Source: an uncultured Parabacteroides sp.
Lineage (GTDB): Bacteria; Bacteroidota; Bacteroidia; Bacteroidales; Tannerellaceae
NCBI GenBank assembly: GCA_944325355.1
Contig: CALUZS010000008.1
Span: 1 to 64,000 of the forward strand
DNA: 64,000 nucleotides
Direction of reading: 5' to 3'
Shown here piece by piece: positions 7,835 through 16,986 of the stretch. Position 1 is the first letter of the stretch. Every line of letters begins with the position of its first letter. The notes beneath the pieces were generated by a model, which was not told the DNA's origin, did no database searches, and worked only from the letters and a program-made list of their open reading frames with translations. The position numbers were made by a program, and so were the translations under genes.

Positions 7835-9247
7835 TTGGCACGGAAAAAGAAACAGTTACCGCTGCTGGAAAACATCACTATCACAGATGTAGCAGCAGAA
7901 GGCAAAGCTATAGCAAAAGTCAACGACTTAGTGGTTTTCATCCCATTCGTCGCTCCAGGAGACGTCGTTGACATCCAATTGACAAGAAAAAAACATAATT
8001 ACGCTGAAGGGAAAGCGGTCCATTTCCACAAATATGCGGAAGAAAGAGCGGAACCATTCTGCGAACATTTCGGTATTTGCGGCGGATGCAAGTGGCAACA
8101 TCTTCCCTACGAAGCACAGTTGAGATACAAACAAAAACAGGTATTGGACAACCTCACCCGTATCGGGAAAATACCGTTGGAAGGCATCCAGCCGATTCTC
8201 GGTTCCCGGAACACCACTTTCTACCGAAACAAATTGGAATTTACTTTCTCCAACAAAAAGTGGTTAACGGAAGAGCAAGTAGCATCCGGCGAATCGTTCA
8301 ACTGTATGAATGGGCTCGGTTTCCATATCCCCGGCATGTTCGACAAAGTACTCGACATCCACAAATGTTGGTTGCAAGACGACATTTCCAACCGAATCCG
8401 ATTGGAAATCAAAAATTATTGCTTGCAGCATGAAGGTTACCCGTTCTTCGACCTGCGCAACCAGGAAGGTTTTGTCAGGACACTGATGATTAGGACTACA
8501 TCGACTGGAGATTTGATGGTTGTCGTTGTCTTTTTCCACGAAGACATTGCCCGGAGGGAATCCCTGCTCTCTCATATCGCCGAAAAGTTCCCGGAGATTA
8601 CATCTTTATTATATGTAATAAATGGGAAATGCAACGATACGATTACTGACCAGGAAGTTTTGGTGTTCAAAGGGAAAGACCACATCGTCGAAGAGATGGA
8701 GGGGCTCAAATTCAAAATCGGAGCCAAGTCGTTTTATCAGACAAACAGTCTCCAGGCATACGAATTATATAAAGTTGCCCGGAATTTTGCAGGACTGACC
8801 GGCAACGAACTTGTATTCGACCTGTACACAGGTACAGGAACCATCGCGAACTTCGTTGCCCGCCAGGCAAGGAAAGTAATCGGTATCGAATATGTTCCGG
8901 AAGCCATTGAAGATGCGAAAGTCAACTCGGCGTTGAACAACATCGGGAACACACTGTTCTTTGCCGGAGACATGAAAGACATCCTTACACAAGAATTTAT
9001 AAACACCCACGGGCGACCGGATGTAATCATCACCGACCCACCAAGGGCAGGGATGCACGACAATGTCATCCAAACGATTCTCTTTGCCGAGCCGGAACGT
9101 ATCGTTTATGTGAGCTGCAACCCGGCAACACAAGCACGTGACTTGAATGCGCTTAATGCCAAATACGCGGTCAAAGGCGTGCAGCCGGTGGATATGTTCC
9201 CGCACACACATCACGTGGAGAACGTAACATTATTGGTAAAAAAATAA
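7835..9247 (+). CDS. rlmD: 23S rRNA (uracil-5-)-methyltransferase, RlmD/RumA family
   Basis: 470 residues with a TTG start. An in-frame stop lies at 7820 and no ATG lies between, so TTG at 7835 is the best start. It transfers methyl from SAM to C5 of a uridine in 23S rRNA. Visible parts: N-terminal TRAM domain; Cys76, Cys82 and Cys85 in CEHFGICGGC plus a further Cys near 178 for the 4Fe-4S cluster; SAM motif FDLYTGTGTIANF; TDPPRAGM; and the nucleophile Cys428 in YVSCNPAT. The specific target (RlmD against RlmC or TrmA) cannot be settled by eye. It is followed 14 bases later by the lytic transglycosylase. Confidence 0.88.
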   Translation: MARKKKQLPLLENITITDVAAEGKAIAKVNDLVVFIPFVAPGDVVDIQLTRKKHNYAEGKAVHFHKYAEERAEPFCEHFGICGGCKWQHLPYEAQLRYKQKQVLDNLTRIGKIPLEGIQPILGSRNTTFYRNKLEFTFSNKKWLTEEQVASGESFNCMNGLGFHIPGMFDKVLDIHKCWLQDDISNRIRLEIKNYCLQHEGYPFFDLRNQEGFVRTLMIRTTSTGDLMVVVVFFHEDIARRESLLSHIAEKFPEITSLLYVINGKCNDTITDQEVLVFKGKDHIVEEMEGLKFKIGAKSFYQTNSLQAYELYKVARNFAGLTGNELVFDLYTGTGTIANFVARQARKVIGIEYVPEAIEDAKVNSALNNIGNTLFFAGDMKDILTQEFINTHGRPDVIITDPPRAGMHDNVIQTILFAEPERIVYVSCNPATQARDLNALNAKYAVKGVQPVDMFPHTHHVENVTLLVKK

Positions 9248-9261
9248 AAAACACGCGGTTT

Positions 9262-10650
9262 ATGTACTACAAGTTTATCCTCTGCTGTCTCCTCATCCCA
9301 CTTCTCTTTGCATGTGGGAACAAAGAGAGCACACCGGATAACCAAACCGTCCTGCCAATAGATTCTTCACGGATTAATCCGAACGATACCATCCGCGCCG
9401 TGACATTGTACAGTTCCATCTCCTATTTCCAATATAAAATGCAGGCAATGGGATATGAATACGACTTAATAAAAGATTTCGCAGCAAGCCGGGAACTGGT
9501 ATTGGATTTGTCGGTAGCTGAAAATATTCCACGTATGATAGAAATGCTGGAAAACGGCGAAACCGACATCATCGCTTATCCGGTACAGATAGACAATGAA
9601 CTGAAACAAAAATTCCTGTTTTGCGGTATCGAAGGGCAATCGACTCAGGTCCTGGTCCAGAAAGCTGACAAAAAAGATACCTTGTTGACCGATGTTACCC
9701 AGCTAATCGGGAAAGAGATATTTGTCAAGCCGGATACCAGGTACGCAACCCGGCTAAAAAATCTGGACGTCGAATTAGGAGGCGGCATACAGATTCACGA
9801 AGTCTCCAACGACTCGATTACCGAAGAAGACCTGATAGAGATGGTATCCAAAGGCGAAATCCGATACACGGTCAGCGACAACAACATCGCCCGGCTTAAC
9901 AAAACCTATTTTTGGAACCTGGATATAAACCTGAATATAAGTTTCCCGCAACGCTCATCGTGGATGGTCCGGAAAAACGACCGGCTGCTTGCCGACGCCA
10001 TTAACAAATGGGCAGAAACAAGGAACGTGAACATCTCTTACAAAGCTACGCTGAAACGTTACTTCGAACTAAGCAAAAGCCCGTACACCGCAGAGCTGTC
10101 GGAAGTAAAAGACGGGAACATTTCTCCTTTCGACGACATTTTCAAAAAATACGCCCGCATCATAGGATGGGACTGGCAGCTCTTGGCAGCCATCTCTTAC
10201 CAGGAGTCCCGTTTCAAACCAGACGTTGTCTCATGGGCTGGCGCAGAGGGGCTGATGGGAATCATGCCGAACACCGCCAAAGCATTGGGCATCTCCCCGC
10301 ATGAGTTGAAAAACCCCGACAAAGGGATACAGACCGGTGTTGATTGCCTTCGTCGGTTTCGTCAAGGATTCCTGTCCATCGAAGATTCCACAGAACAGAT
10401 TAAATTCACATTAGCTTCTTACAACGCCGGAATCGGACACATATACGACGCCCAAAAGCTGGCAAAAAAATATGGAAAGAATCCGGAGCTATGGAGCGAT
10501 GTGGTGGAATACGTCAAACTGAAGAACGACCCCAAATACTACAACGACCCTGTTTGCAAACATGGGTACTTACGCGGGTCAGAGACAGTAGCCTACGTCC
10601 ACGATGTCATGCAACGCTATCAATATTACAAGGAAAAGACCTCCAAATAG
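9262..10650 (+). CDS. mltF: MltF-like membrane-bound lytic transglycosylase (lipoprotein)
   Basis: 462 residues. A lipoprotein signal ends LLFACGN (lipobox Cys18). Residues of about 40-265 resemble a family 3 periplasmic solute-binding domain (YEYDLIKDFA, SVAENIPRMIEML). Residues of about 290-450 are an SLT transglycosylase domain, with ISYQESRFKPD carrying the catalytic Glu, GLMGIMPNTA, and LASYNAG. This is the two-domain MltF architecture: peptidoglycan cleavage giving 1,6-anhydromuramyl products, possibly regulated by ligand binding to the first domain. It lies 14 bases after rlmD, and dnaB follows with its own promoter. Confidence 0.9.
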   Translation: MYYKFILCCLLIPLLFACGNKESTPDNQTVLPIDSSRINPNDTIRAVTLYSSISYFQYKMQAMGYEYDLIKDFAASRELVLDLSVAENIPRMIEMLENGETDIIAYPVQIDNELKQKFLFCGIEGQSTQVLVQKADKKDTLLTDVTQLIGKEIFVKPDTRYATRLKNLDVELGGGIQIHEVSNDSITEEDLIEMVSKGEIRYTVSDNNIARLNKTYFWNLDINLNISFPQRSSWMVRKNDRLLADAINKWAETRNVNISYKATLKRYFELSKSPYTAELSEVKDGNISPFDDIFKKYARIIGWDWQLLAAISYQESRFKPDVVSWAGAEGLMGIMPNTAKALGISPHELKNPDKGIQTGVDCLRRFRQGFLSIEDSTEQIKFTLASYNAGIGHIYDAQKLAKKYGKNPELWSDVVEYVKLKNDPKYYNDPVCKHGYLRGSETVAYVHDVMQRYQYYKEKTSK

Positions 10651-10744
10651 GTAAGCTCGGCGAAAGATAAAATCTCCCCCGGACGAAAAACACACCCTGC
10701 AAGAAATCCATTGGAACTCCATTGCAAAAACGCCCGAAAATAAG

Positions 10745-10752
10745 TACTTTTG
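10745..10752 (+). promoter_or_regulatory. -7 box for dnaB
   Basis: TACTTTTG matches TAnnTTTG. The TTG within it (10750) opens the long reading frame but would be inside the promoter, so dnaB must start further down. Confidence 0.55.
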
Positions 10753-10773
10753 AGCTTTCAAATGCTCTTAAAC

Positions 10774-12288
10774 ATGGCAGAAAGAACAAACAACACAACG
10801 AAAAGTCGAAGTAAAACAATCATGATCCCGGAAGGGGGGAAACTGCAACCGCAAGTACCTGAATTCGAAGAAGCGGTACTTGGAGCGTTAATGCTGGAAA
10901 AAGACGCATATTCCATCATCAGTGAAATTCTGAAACCCGAATGCTTTTACGTAAAAGCTCACGAACTGATATTCTCCGCCATTGTCGATTTGGCAGTAAG
11001 CCAGAAGCCCATCGACATGCTAACAGTCACCGAACAACTTCGGAAACGCGGTGATCTGGAACTCGTCGGCGGACCGTTCTACATCTCCCAGCTCACCGAA
11101 AAAGTGGCAAGCAGCGCGCACATCGAATATCATGCACGGATTATTGCACAAAAATACCTTGCGCGTGAACTTATCAGGTTTGCATCTACCATCGAGACAA
11201 AGGCGTTCGATGAAACAATCGACGTAGACGACCTGATGCAGGAAGCAGAAGGAAAGCTCTTTGAGATATCCCAGAGAAATGTCAAGAAAGATGTGACACA
11301 AATCAACTCCGTCATCAAGGAAGCCATCGACTTGCTGCAGATTGCAGCCACCCGCGACACCGGATTGAGCGGATTGCGTTCCGGATTCGAAGCACTCGAC
11401 AAGATAACTTCCGGCTGGCAGAACTCCGACCTTGTCATTATCGCGGCGCGTCCTGCCATGGGTAAAACGGCGTTTGTCCTCTCAATGGCAAAAAACATGG
11501 CAGTGAACTATAACATTCCCGTCGCGCTCTTTTCTTTGGAAATGAGCAACGTCCAATTGGTAAACCGTCTGATTGTGAACGTCTGCGAGATCCCCGGAGA
11601 AAAAATCAAGAGCGGAAAGCTGGAAAGCTATGAATGGGAGCAGTTGGATTTCAAAATAAAAGAGTTATACGACGCACCGATATTTATCGATGATACACCA
11701 AGTTTGTCGGTTTTTGAGTTACGGACAAAAGCACGCCGCTTAGTGCGTGAGCACAACATCAAATGCATCATAATCGACTATCTGCAATTGATGAATGCCA
11801 GCGGGATGAACTTCGGAAGCCGCGAGCAGGAAGTCAGCATGATATCGCGCTCGTTAAAAGGATTGGCAAAAGAACTGAACATACCAATCCTCGCCCTCTC
11901 GCAGTTAAACCGTGGAGTGGAAGGACGGCAAGGACCGGAAGGGAAACGCCCGCAGCTGGCAGACTTACGGGAATCCGGGGCAATTGAGCAAGATGCCGAT
12001 ATGGTTTGCTTCATCCACCGTCCGGAATATTACAAGATAACAGAAGACGAACGGGGAAACTCACTCGTCGGTTTGGCGGAAATCATCATCGCCAAGCATA
12101 GGAACGGGGCAACAGGGGATGTCCGCCTGCGCTTCAAGAAAGAATTTGCCAAGTTCATGAACATCGACGAAGACATCCCTGTCAAGGAAATCCCCGGAGG
12201 AATCAGTGAATATGAGTCGATGCCACCACTAACTCCCCCGGAAAATGATTTCATCAATCAGGGAAGCAGCCACGAAGTCCCGTTTTAA
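10774..12288 (+). CDS. dnaB: Replicative DNA helicase DnaB
   Basis: 504 residues from the ATG at 10774 (MAERTNN). ATG at 10762 is the alternative. It unwinds DNA at the replication fork. The N-terminal DnaB domain includes VPEFEEAVLGALMLEKDAY. The C-terminal RecA-like ATPase has Walker A ARPAMGKTA, the H2-type SLEMSN, Walker B IIIDYLQL, LSQLNRGVE and the H4-type ADLRESGAIEQDADMV. The C-terminus is short and acidic or Pro-rich. No intein is present. It is followed 23 bases later by menD with no obvious terminator, so dnaB and the men genes may share readthrough. Confidence 0.97.
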   Translation: MAERTNNTTKSRSKTIMIPEGGKLQPQVPEFEEAVLGALMLEKDAYSIISEILKPECFYVKAHELIFSAIVDLAVSQKPIDMLTVTEQLRKRGDLELVGGPFYISQLTEKVASSAHIEYHARIIAQKYLARELIRFASTIETKAFDETIDVDDLMQEAEGKLFEISQRNVKKDVTQINSVIKEAIDLLQIAATRDTGLSGLRSGFEALDKITSGWQNSDLVIIAARPAMGKTAFVLSMAKNMAVNYNIPVALFSLEMSNVQLVNRLIVNVCEIPGEKIKSGKLESYEWEQLDFKIKELYDAPIFIDDTPSLSVFELRTKARRLVREHNIKCIIIDYLQLMNASGMNFGSREQEVSMISRSLKGLAKELNIPILALSQLNRGVEGRQGPEGKRPQLADLRESGAIEQDADMVCFIHRPEYYKITEDERGNSLVGLAEIIIAKHRNGATGDVRLRFKKEFAKFMNIDEDIPVKEIPGGISEYESMPPLTPPENDFINQGSSHEVPF

Positions 12289-12311
12289 TCCTACATTAAT
12301 ATATATAGCAT

Positions 12312-14000
12312 ATGTATTCCGATAAGAAAAACATATTACAACTTACCGCGCTACTGAAAGCGCATGGCGTCACACAAATCGTATTATGCCCGGGCAGCCG
12401 GAACACTCCGCTCATACAGACGTTTGTCGGCTGCAAGGATTTCACCTGTTACTCCATAACCGACGAACGAAGCGCGGCATTCTATGCCCTTGGATTGGCA
12501 CTGCACGGAGGGAAACCGACAGCAATCTGCTGTACGTCGGGCACTGCCTTACTAAACATGCATCCGGCTGTTGCCGAAGCATTCTACCAACAAGTGCCCC
12601 TCATAATCATTTCAGCAGACAGACCAAGCGCCTGGATAGGACAAATGGACGGACAGACATTACCCCAACCGGGTGTTTTCGGGCAATTGGTAAAAAAATC
12701 GGTCCACCTTCCGGAAATCGTATCGGCGGAAGATGAGTGGTACTGCAACCGGTTGATTAACGAAGCCCTGCTGGAGACAAATCACCACGGGAAAGGTCCG
12801 GTACATATCAATATCCCCATCTCCGAGCCGCTGTTCCGGTTCACCTCCGAAAAACTCCCGGAGAAAGTCCGTGTAATCACCAGATATCAAGGGCTGAACG
12901 TCTACAACAAAGACTACAACGAACTGATTGACCGAATAAACAAATACCCGAAACGGATGATGCTGGTCGGTCAAATGACATTAATCTACCTCTTCGAAAA
13001 GAAAACAAGCAAAGCCATCTACAAGCACTTTGCCTGGCTGACGGAACACCTCAGCAACAGAACCATTCCGGGATTGGCTATAAAGAATTTCGATTCCGTC
13101 ATCTATTCGTTGGATAAAGAGCAACAGAAAAGCCTGGTGCCCGACCTGTTGATTACTTACGGCGGGCATATCGTCTCGAAAAGATTGAAAAAACTGTTCC
13201 GGGAGAACCCACCAAAAGAACATTGGCACATTGCCGCCGACGGAGAGGTGGTCGACACGTTCGGTTGCCTTACCACTGTCATAGAAATGGATCCGTTCGA
13301 ATTCCTTGACAAGATAGCACATTGGGTGGAAAGCACTCCCTTATGCGAATTTCCCCGAATGTGGGAGAACCTCTCAAAATCCATTCCCGAACCAGCAGAC
13401 CTCCCCTACTCAGGTTTGTCGGCTGTCGGCGGCCTGATCAAACAGATGCCGGATAATTCGGCATTGCATTTAGGTAACAGTTCAACCATCCGCTACGCAC
13501 AGCTCTTCAAACTGCCGGAAAACACCGAAGTTTGCTGCAATCGCGGTACAAGCGGAATCGAAGGCTCCTTGTCGGCTGCCATAGGCTATGCCCGGCAATC
13601 CAATAAGACCAACTTCGTCATCTTGGGAGACCTGAGCTTCTTCTACGATATGAACGCCTTGTGGAACGGATATATCCGTGATAATTTGCGCATCCTGTTG
13701 TTAAACAATGGCGGAGGTGAAATATTCCGATCATTGCCGGAGCTGGAAATGGAAACAGAAACACGCGATTTTGTCACGGCAACCCACCATACCACCGCCG
13801 AAGGATGGGCGAAAGAGCGCGGTTTTGTCTATATCGAAGCACACAACGAAGAAGAATTACAGGCTGGCATCACTGAACTCAGTTCCACAGAGACACATCG
13901 CGGAAAGCCTATATTATTGGAAGTATTCACCGATCCGGAATCGGATATCCGCATACTGAAAGATTATTATCACTCTTTAAAACAAAATAAACCGCAATAA
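12312..14000 (+). CDS. menD: SEPHCHC synthase MenD
   Basis: 562 residues. This thiamine-diphosphate enzyme joins isochorismate and 2-oxoglutarate in menaquinone synthesis. N-terminal motifs: [23 protein letters not shown] and [18 protein letters not shown]. The ThDP-binding C-terminal part has [18 protein letters not shown] and [16 protein letters not shown], then [10 protein letters not shown]. First gene of the run menD-menB-menC-menE, with menB starting 2 bases after its stop. The usual upstream isochorismate synthase (menF) is not present; dnaB lies there instead. Confidence 0.95.
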   Translation: MYSDKKNILQLTALLKAHGVTQIVLCPGSRNTPLIQTFVGCKDFTCYSITDERSAAFYALGLALHGGKPTAICCTSGTALLNMHPAVAEAFYQQVPLIIISADRPSAWIGQMDGQTLPQPGVFGQLVKKSVHLPEIVSAEDEWYCNRLINEALLETNHHGKGPVHINIPISEPLFRFTSEKLPEKVRVITRYQGLNVYNKDYNELIDRINKYPKRMMLVGQMTLIYLFEKKTSKAIYKHFAWLTEHLSNRTIPGLAIKNFDSVIYSLDKEQQKSLVPDLLITYGGHIVSKRLKKLFRENPPKEHWHIAADGEVVDTFGCLTTVIEMDPFEFLDKIAHWVESTPLCEFPRMWENLSKSIPEPADLPYSGLSAVGGLIKQMPDNSALHLGNSSTIRYAQLFKLPENTEVCCNRGTSGIEGSLSAAIGYARQSNKTNFVILGDLSFFYDMNALWNGYIRDNLRILLLNNGGGEIFRSLPELEMETETRDFVTATHHTTAEGWAKERGFVYIEAHNEEELQAGITELSSTETHRGKPILLEVFTDPESDIRILKDYYHSLKQNKPQ

Positions 14001-14002
14001 TT

Positions 14003-14827
14003 ATGAGCACGAAAAGAGAATGGAAACCAATCAAAGAATACAAAGAAATCCTGTTTGAATTATATAATGGCATTGCAAAAATTACAATCAACCGCGAACG
14101 ATACCGCAATGCTTTCACACCGACTACAACCACAGAAATGAGCGATGCGCTTTACATCTGCCGCGAACGGCAAGACATCTGCGTAGTAGTTCTCACCGGA
14201 GCAGGTGACAAAGCATTTTGCTCAGGGGGAGATATGAATGTGAAAGGACGCGGAGGGTATGTCGGAACCGACGGCGTACCCAGATTGAATGTCCTGGACG
14301 TGCAGAAACAGATACGCTCCCTGCCGAAGCCGGTCATAGCAATGGTCAACGGCTTCGCCATTGGCGGCGGACACGTCTTGCATGTTGTCTGCGACCTGAC
14401 CATCGCCTCGGAGAATGCCCGTTTCGGACAGACAGGTCCGCGTGTCGGTAGCTTCGATGCAGGGTTCGGCTCCTCCTATCTGGCACGATGCGTCGGACAG
14501 AAACGCGCCCGCGAGATTTGGTTTATGTGCCGGCAATATAGCGCGCAAGAAGCCTATGAAATGGGTATGGTAAACAAGGTTGTCCCGTTCGACAGACTGG
14601 AAGACGAAGTTGTTGAGTGGGCAGAGACCATGATGCAGCACAGTCCGCTGGCGCTGCGGATGATAAAAGCAGGATTGAATGCGGAACTCGACGGGCAGGC
14701 AGGCATACAGGAGCTGGCAGGCGACGCCACCATGCTGTATTACCTGACCGATGAAGCCCAAGAAGGAGGAAAAGCGTTCTTAGAAAAACGCCGCCCTCGT
14801 TTTGAAGATTATCCAAAATTTCCGTAA
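14003..14827 (+). CDS. menB: 1,4-dihydroxy-2-naphthoyl-CoA synthase MenB
   Basis: 274 residues, crotonase family. It closes the second ring of the naphthoquinone by a Dieckmann-type condensation of o-succinylbenzoyl-CoA. Visible: [16 protein letters not shown] (oxyanion hole region), [20 protein letters not shown] with the MenB-type Asp, and the C-terminal [16 protein letters not shown]. Gaps to menD and menC are 2 bases each, so translation is probably coupled. Confidence 0.96.
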   Translation: MSTKREWKPIKEYKEILFELYNGIAKITINRERYRNAFTPTTTTEMSDALYICRERQDICVVVLTGAGDKAFCSGGDMNVKGRGGYVGTDGVPRLNVLDVQKQIRSLPKPVIAMVNGFAIGGGHVLHVVCDLTIASENARFGQTGPRVGSFDAGFGSSYLARCVGQKRAREIWFMCRQYSAQEAYEMGMVNKVVPFDRLEDEVVEWAETMMQHSPLALRMIKAGLNAELDGQAGIQELAGDATMLYYLTDEAQEGGKAFLEKRRPRFEDYPKFP

Positions 14828-14829
14828 AA

Positions 14830-15858
14830 ATGCAACGAAACATAACCATCGTTCCAAAGACACTCCATTTCAAAAAACCTGCCGGGACATCAAGAGGTGT
14901 ATATACCACGCGAAACGTGTGGTATATACACCTGACATCCGAAGATTTCCCCGGGCAGACTGGTATCGGAGAGTGCGCACCACTTCCCAATCTGAGTTGC
15001 GATGATTTTCCGGAATATGGGCTACTTCTATCCGATATATGCCGTGAATATGAAAAGAGCGGAGACATCGACTACGAAAAGCTACAAAACTACCCTTCCA
15101 TCCTGTTCGGGCTGGAAACAGCGGAAAAGCACCTGCAACAAGGTACAACCGCCCTTTGGAATACCGCCTTTTCACGGGGGGAGAAAGGAATCCCTATCAA
15201 CGGACTGATATGGATGGGCAACTACCGCTCGATGTTTGAGCAGATTGAGACAAAGATGCAGGCAGGTTTTCGCTGCATCAAACTAAAGATTGGAGCGATC
15301 AACTTTGAGGAAGAGCTTGATTTGCTCAAGTTCATCCGAAAACATTTTTCTGCCGATGAAATCGAGTTGCGTGTCGATGCCAACGGCGCCTTCCAACCGC
15401 AGGAAGCCTTAGAAAAGCTCTCCCGTCTCGCCGAGCTGGATTTGCACTCCATCGAACAACCGATACGTGCAGGACAATGGGAGGAGATGGCACGATTGAC
15501 AGCTGAGACCCCGCTTCCCATCGCATTGGACGAAGAACTCATCGGAATCAACTCCACGGAGGGCAAACGGCAACTTTTGGATATAATCCGTCCGCAATAC
15601 ATCATATTGAAGCCCTCCTTACACGGAGGAATACATGGCAGCGAAACATGGATTGAAGAAGCGGAAAAACGGAATATCGGATGGTGGATAACCTCAGCCC
15701 TCGAATCAAACATCGGGCTGAATGCCATAGCCCAATGGTGTGCCACATTCGACAATCCGCTACCACAAGGTCTTGGCACCGGATTATTGTTCACCGACAA
15801 CATCCCCATGCCGCTGGAAATCCGCAATGATTGCTTATGGTATATACCAAACGATTAA
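14830..15858 (+). CDS. menC: o-Succinylbenzoate synthase MenC
   Basis: 342 residues, enolase superfamily (muconate-lactonizing subgroup). It dehydrates SHCHC to o-succinylbenzoate. Catalytic motifs in order: CIKLKIGA (Lys), RVDANGAF (Asp), SIEQPI (Glu), ALDEELIG (Asp/Glu) and ILKPSLHGG (Lys). The N-terminal cap has the family AGTSRGVYTT motif. The DNA coding for that motif contains a perfect 15-bp inverted repeat (14895-14933). Confidence 0.94.
   Translation: MQRNITIVPKTLHFKKPAGTSRGVYTTRNVWYIHLTSEDFPGQTGIGECAPLPNLSCDDFPEYGLLLSDICREYEKSGDIDYEKLQNYPSILFGLETAEKHLQQGTTALWNTAFSRGEKGIPINGLIWMGNYRSMFEQIETKMQAGFRCIKLKIGAINFEEELDLLKFIRKHFSADEIELRVDANGAFQPQEALEKLSRLAELDLHSIEQPIRAGQWEEMARLTAETPLPIALDEELIGINSTEGKRQLLDIIRPQYIILKPSLHGGIHGSETWIEEAEKRNIGWWITSALESNIGLNAIAQWCATFDNPLPQGLGTGLLFTDNIPMPLEIRNDCLWYIPND
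14895..14933. repeat. 15-bp perfect inverted repeat inside menC
   Basis: Left arm AGGTGTATATACCAC (14895-14909), 9-base loop, right arm GTGGTATATACACCT (14919-14933). A related 12-base palindrome TGGTATATACCA lies near the end of menC. Because of the symmetry, the opposite strand encodes almost the same peptide (GVYTTR-xx-WYIHL). Confidence 0.8.
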
Positions 15859-15873
15859 AAAGGGTAAAGGAAT

Positions 15874-16980
15874 ATGGAAACAAACAGGTACATAACCGAC
15901 CGGACAAAACAATTCTTTTACCTTGCAGATGAACGGATTGATGCCGGAAGCCGGGAAATATTGAAGAAAAAATTCCGGAGCATGCCATACATCAATGAGT
16001 TAAGCCACTTTCTGGAGGAATGGTTTGATGACTCTCCCTACCTGGTTGTAAACACTTCCGGCTCGACCGGAAAACCCAAACCCATATCCGTCAACAAGGA
16101 GATGATGATGCACAGTGCGCTGAACACCTGCCGTACACTCGGTTTATCGGCAGGCGATACTGCACTCCTCTGCATGCCGTTAGACTACATCGCCGGAAAA
16201 ATGATGGTGGTACGGGCGTTGGTGGCATCCTTAAAGTTAGTCATCTGCCAGCCCGACGGGCATCCGTTGGCAAACATCACCGAACCACTTCGGTTTGCCG
16301 CAATGATTCCGTTGCAGATATATAACAGCATGCAAAACGAATCCGAAAACAGGCAATTGCAACAGATAGACATTGTCATTATCGGAGGAGGAGCCATAGA
16401 CGAACAGATGGAGACCCGGCTGCACAACTACCCGAATCGCATCTACTCCACCTACGGCATGACCGAAACACTCTCCCACATCGCTTTACGGAGGATAAAC
16501 GGGGAAAAGGCATCTCGTTCCTACCATCCGTTCCCTTCGGTGCGGCTCTTCCTTTCGGAAGAGGGGACACTCGTTATCGATGCGCCGGACGTCTGCGAGA
16601 AAAGGTTATACACCAACGACCTTGCAGAACTGCATCCGGACGGCAGTTTTACTATTATCGGACGGAAAGACAACATCATCAACAGCGGCGGTATCAAGCT
16701 GCAAACAGAAAAACTGGAAGAGGAAATACGGACATTTCTCACTATCCCGTTTGCCGTGACGGCTGTGCCCGACCCGAAGTTTGGAGAAAAGGTTGTCCTC
16801 CTGTTGGAAAAGAATAACCTGCCGATAACGACTCCGGAAATAGAAAAACTAATTGAGAAACATCTCAACAAGTACCATCGCCCCAAACAAATTTTAATCA
16901 CCGACAAGATACCGCTCACCGAAACCGGGAAAATAAGCAGAAGCGAATGCCGGCAGTTGGCGCGGTCACTAATTAAATAA
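15874..16980 (+). CDS. menE: o-Succinylbenzoate-CoA ligase MenE (short form)
   Basis: 368 residues, ANL adenylating enzyme, shorter than most MenE. It activates o-succinylbenzoate to its CoA thioester using ATP. Motifs: NTSGSTGKPKP (P-loop-like, near residue 54), IIGGGAID, YGMTETLSHIA, GRKDNIINSGGIK (hinge) and TETGKISR (catalytic Lys near the C-terminus). The N-terminal part normally ahead of the P-loop is reduced to about 50 residues. The order menD-B-C-E follows the pathway closely, and a DUF3857 gene starts 6 bases later. Confidence 0.92.
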   Translation: METNRYITDRTKQFFYLADERIDAGSREILKKKFRSMPYINELSHFLEEWFDDSPYLVVNTSGSTGKPKPISVNKEMMMHSALNTCRTLGLSAGDTALLCMPLDYIAGKMMVVRALVASLKLVICQPDGHPLANITEPLRFAAMIPLQIYNSMQNESENRQLQQIDIVIIGGGAIDEQMETRLHNYPNRIYSTYGMTETLSHIALRRINGEKASRSYHPFPSVRLFLSEEGTLVIDAPDVCEKRLYTNDLAELHPDGSFTIIGRKDNIINSGGIKLQTEKLEEEIRTFLTIPFAVTAVPDPKFGEKVVLLLEKNNLPITTPEIEKLIEKHLNKYHRPKQILITDKIPLTETGKISRSECRQLARSLIK

Positions 16981-16986
16981 ACAGTT

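Noticed and set aside
10750..10773. TTG start giving a longer DnaB
   Set aside because: The TTG lies inside the TACTTTTG promoter box, and ATG 10774 gives a normal DnaB start.
14870..15175. 101-codon frame opposite menC
   Set aside because: Its resemblance to MenC (GVYTTR, WYIHL) comes only from the inverted repeat.
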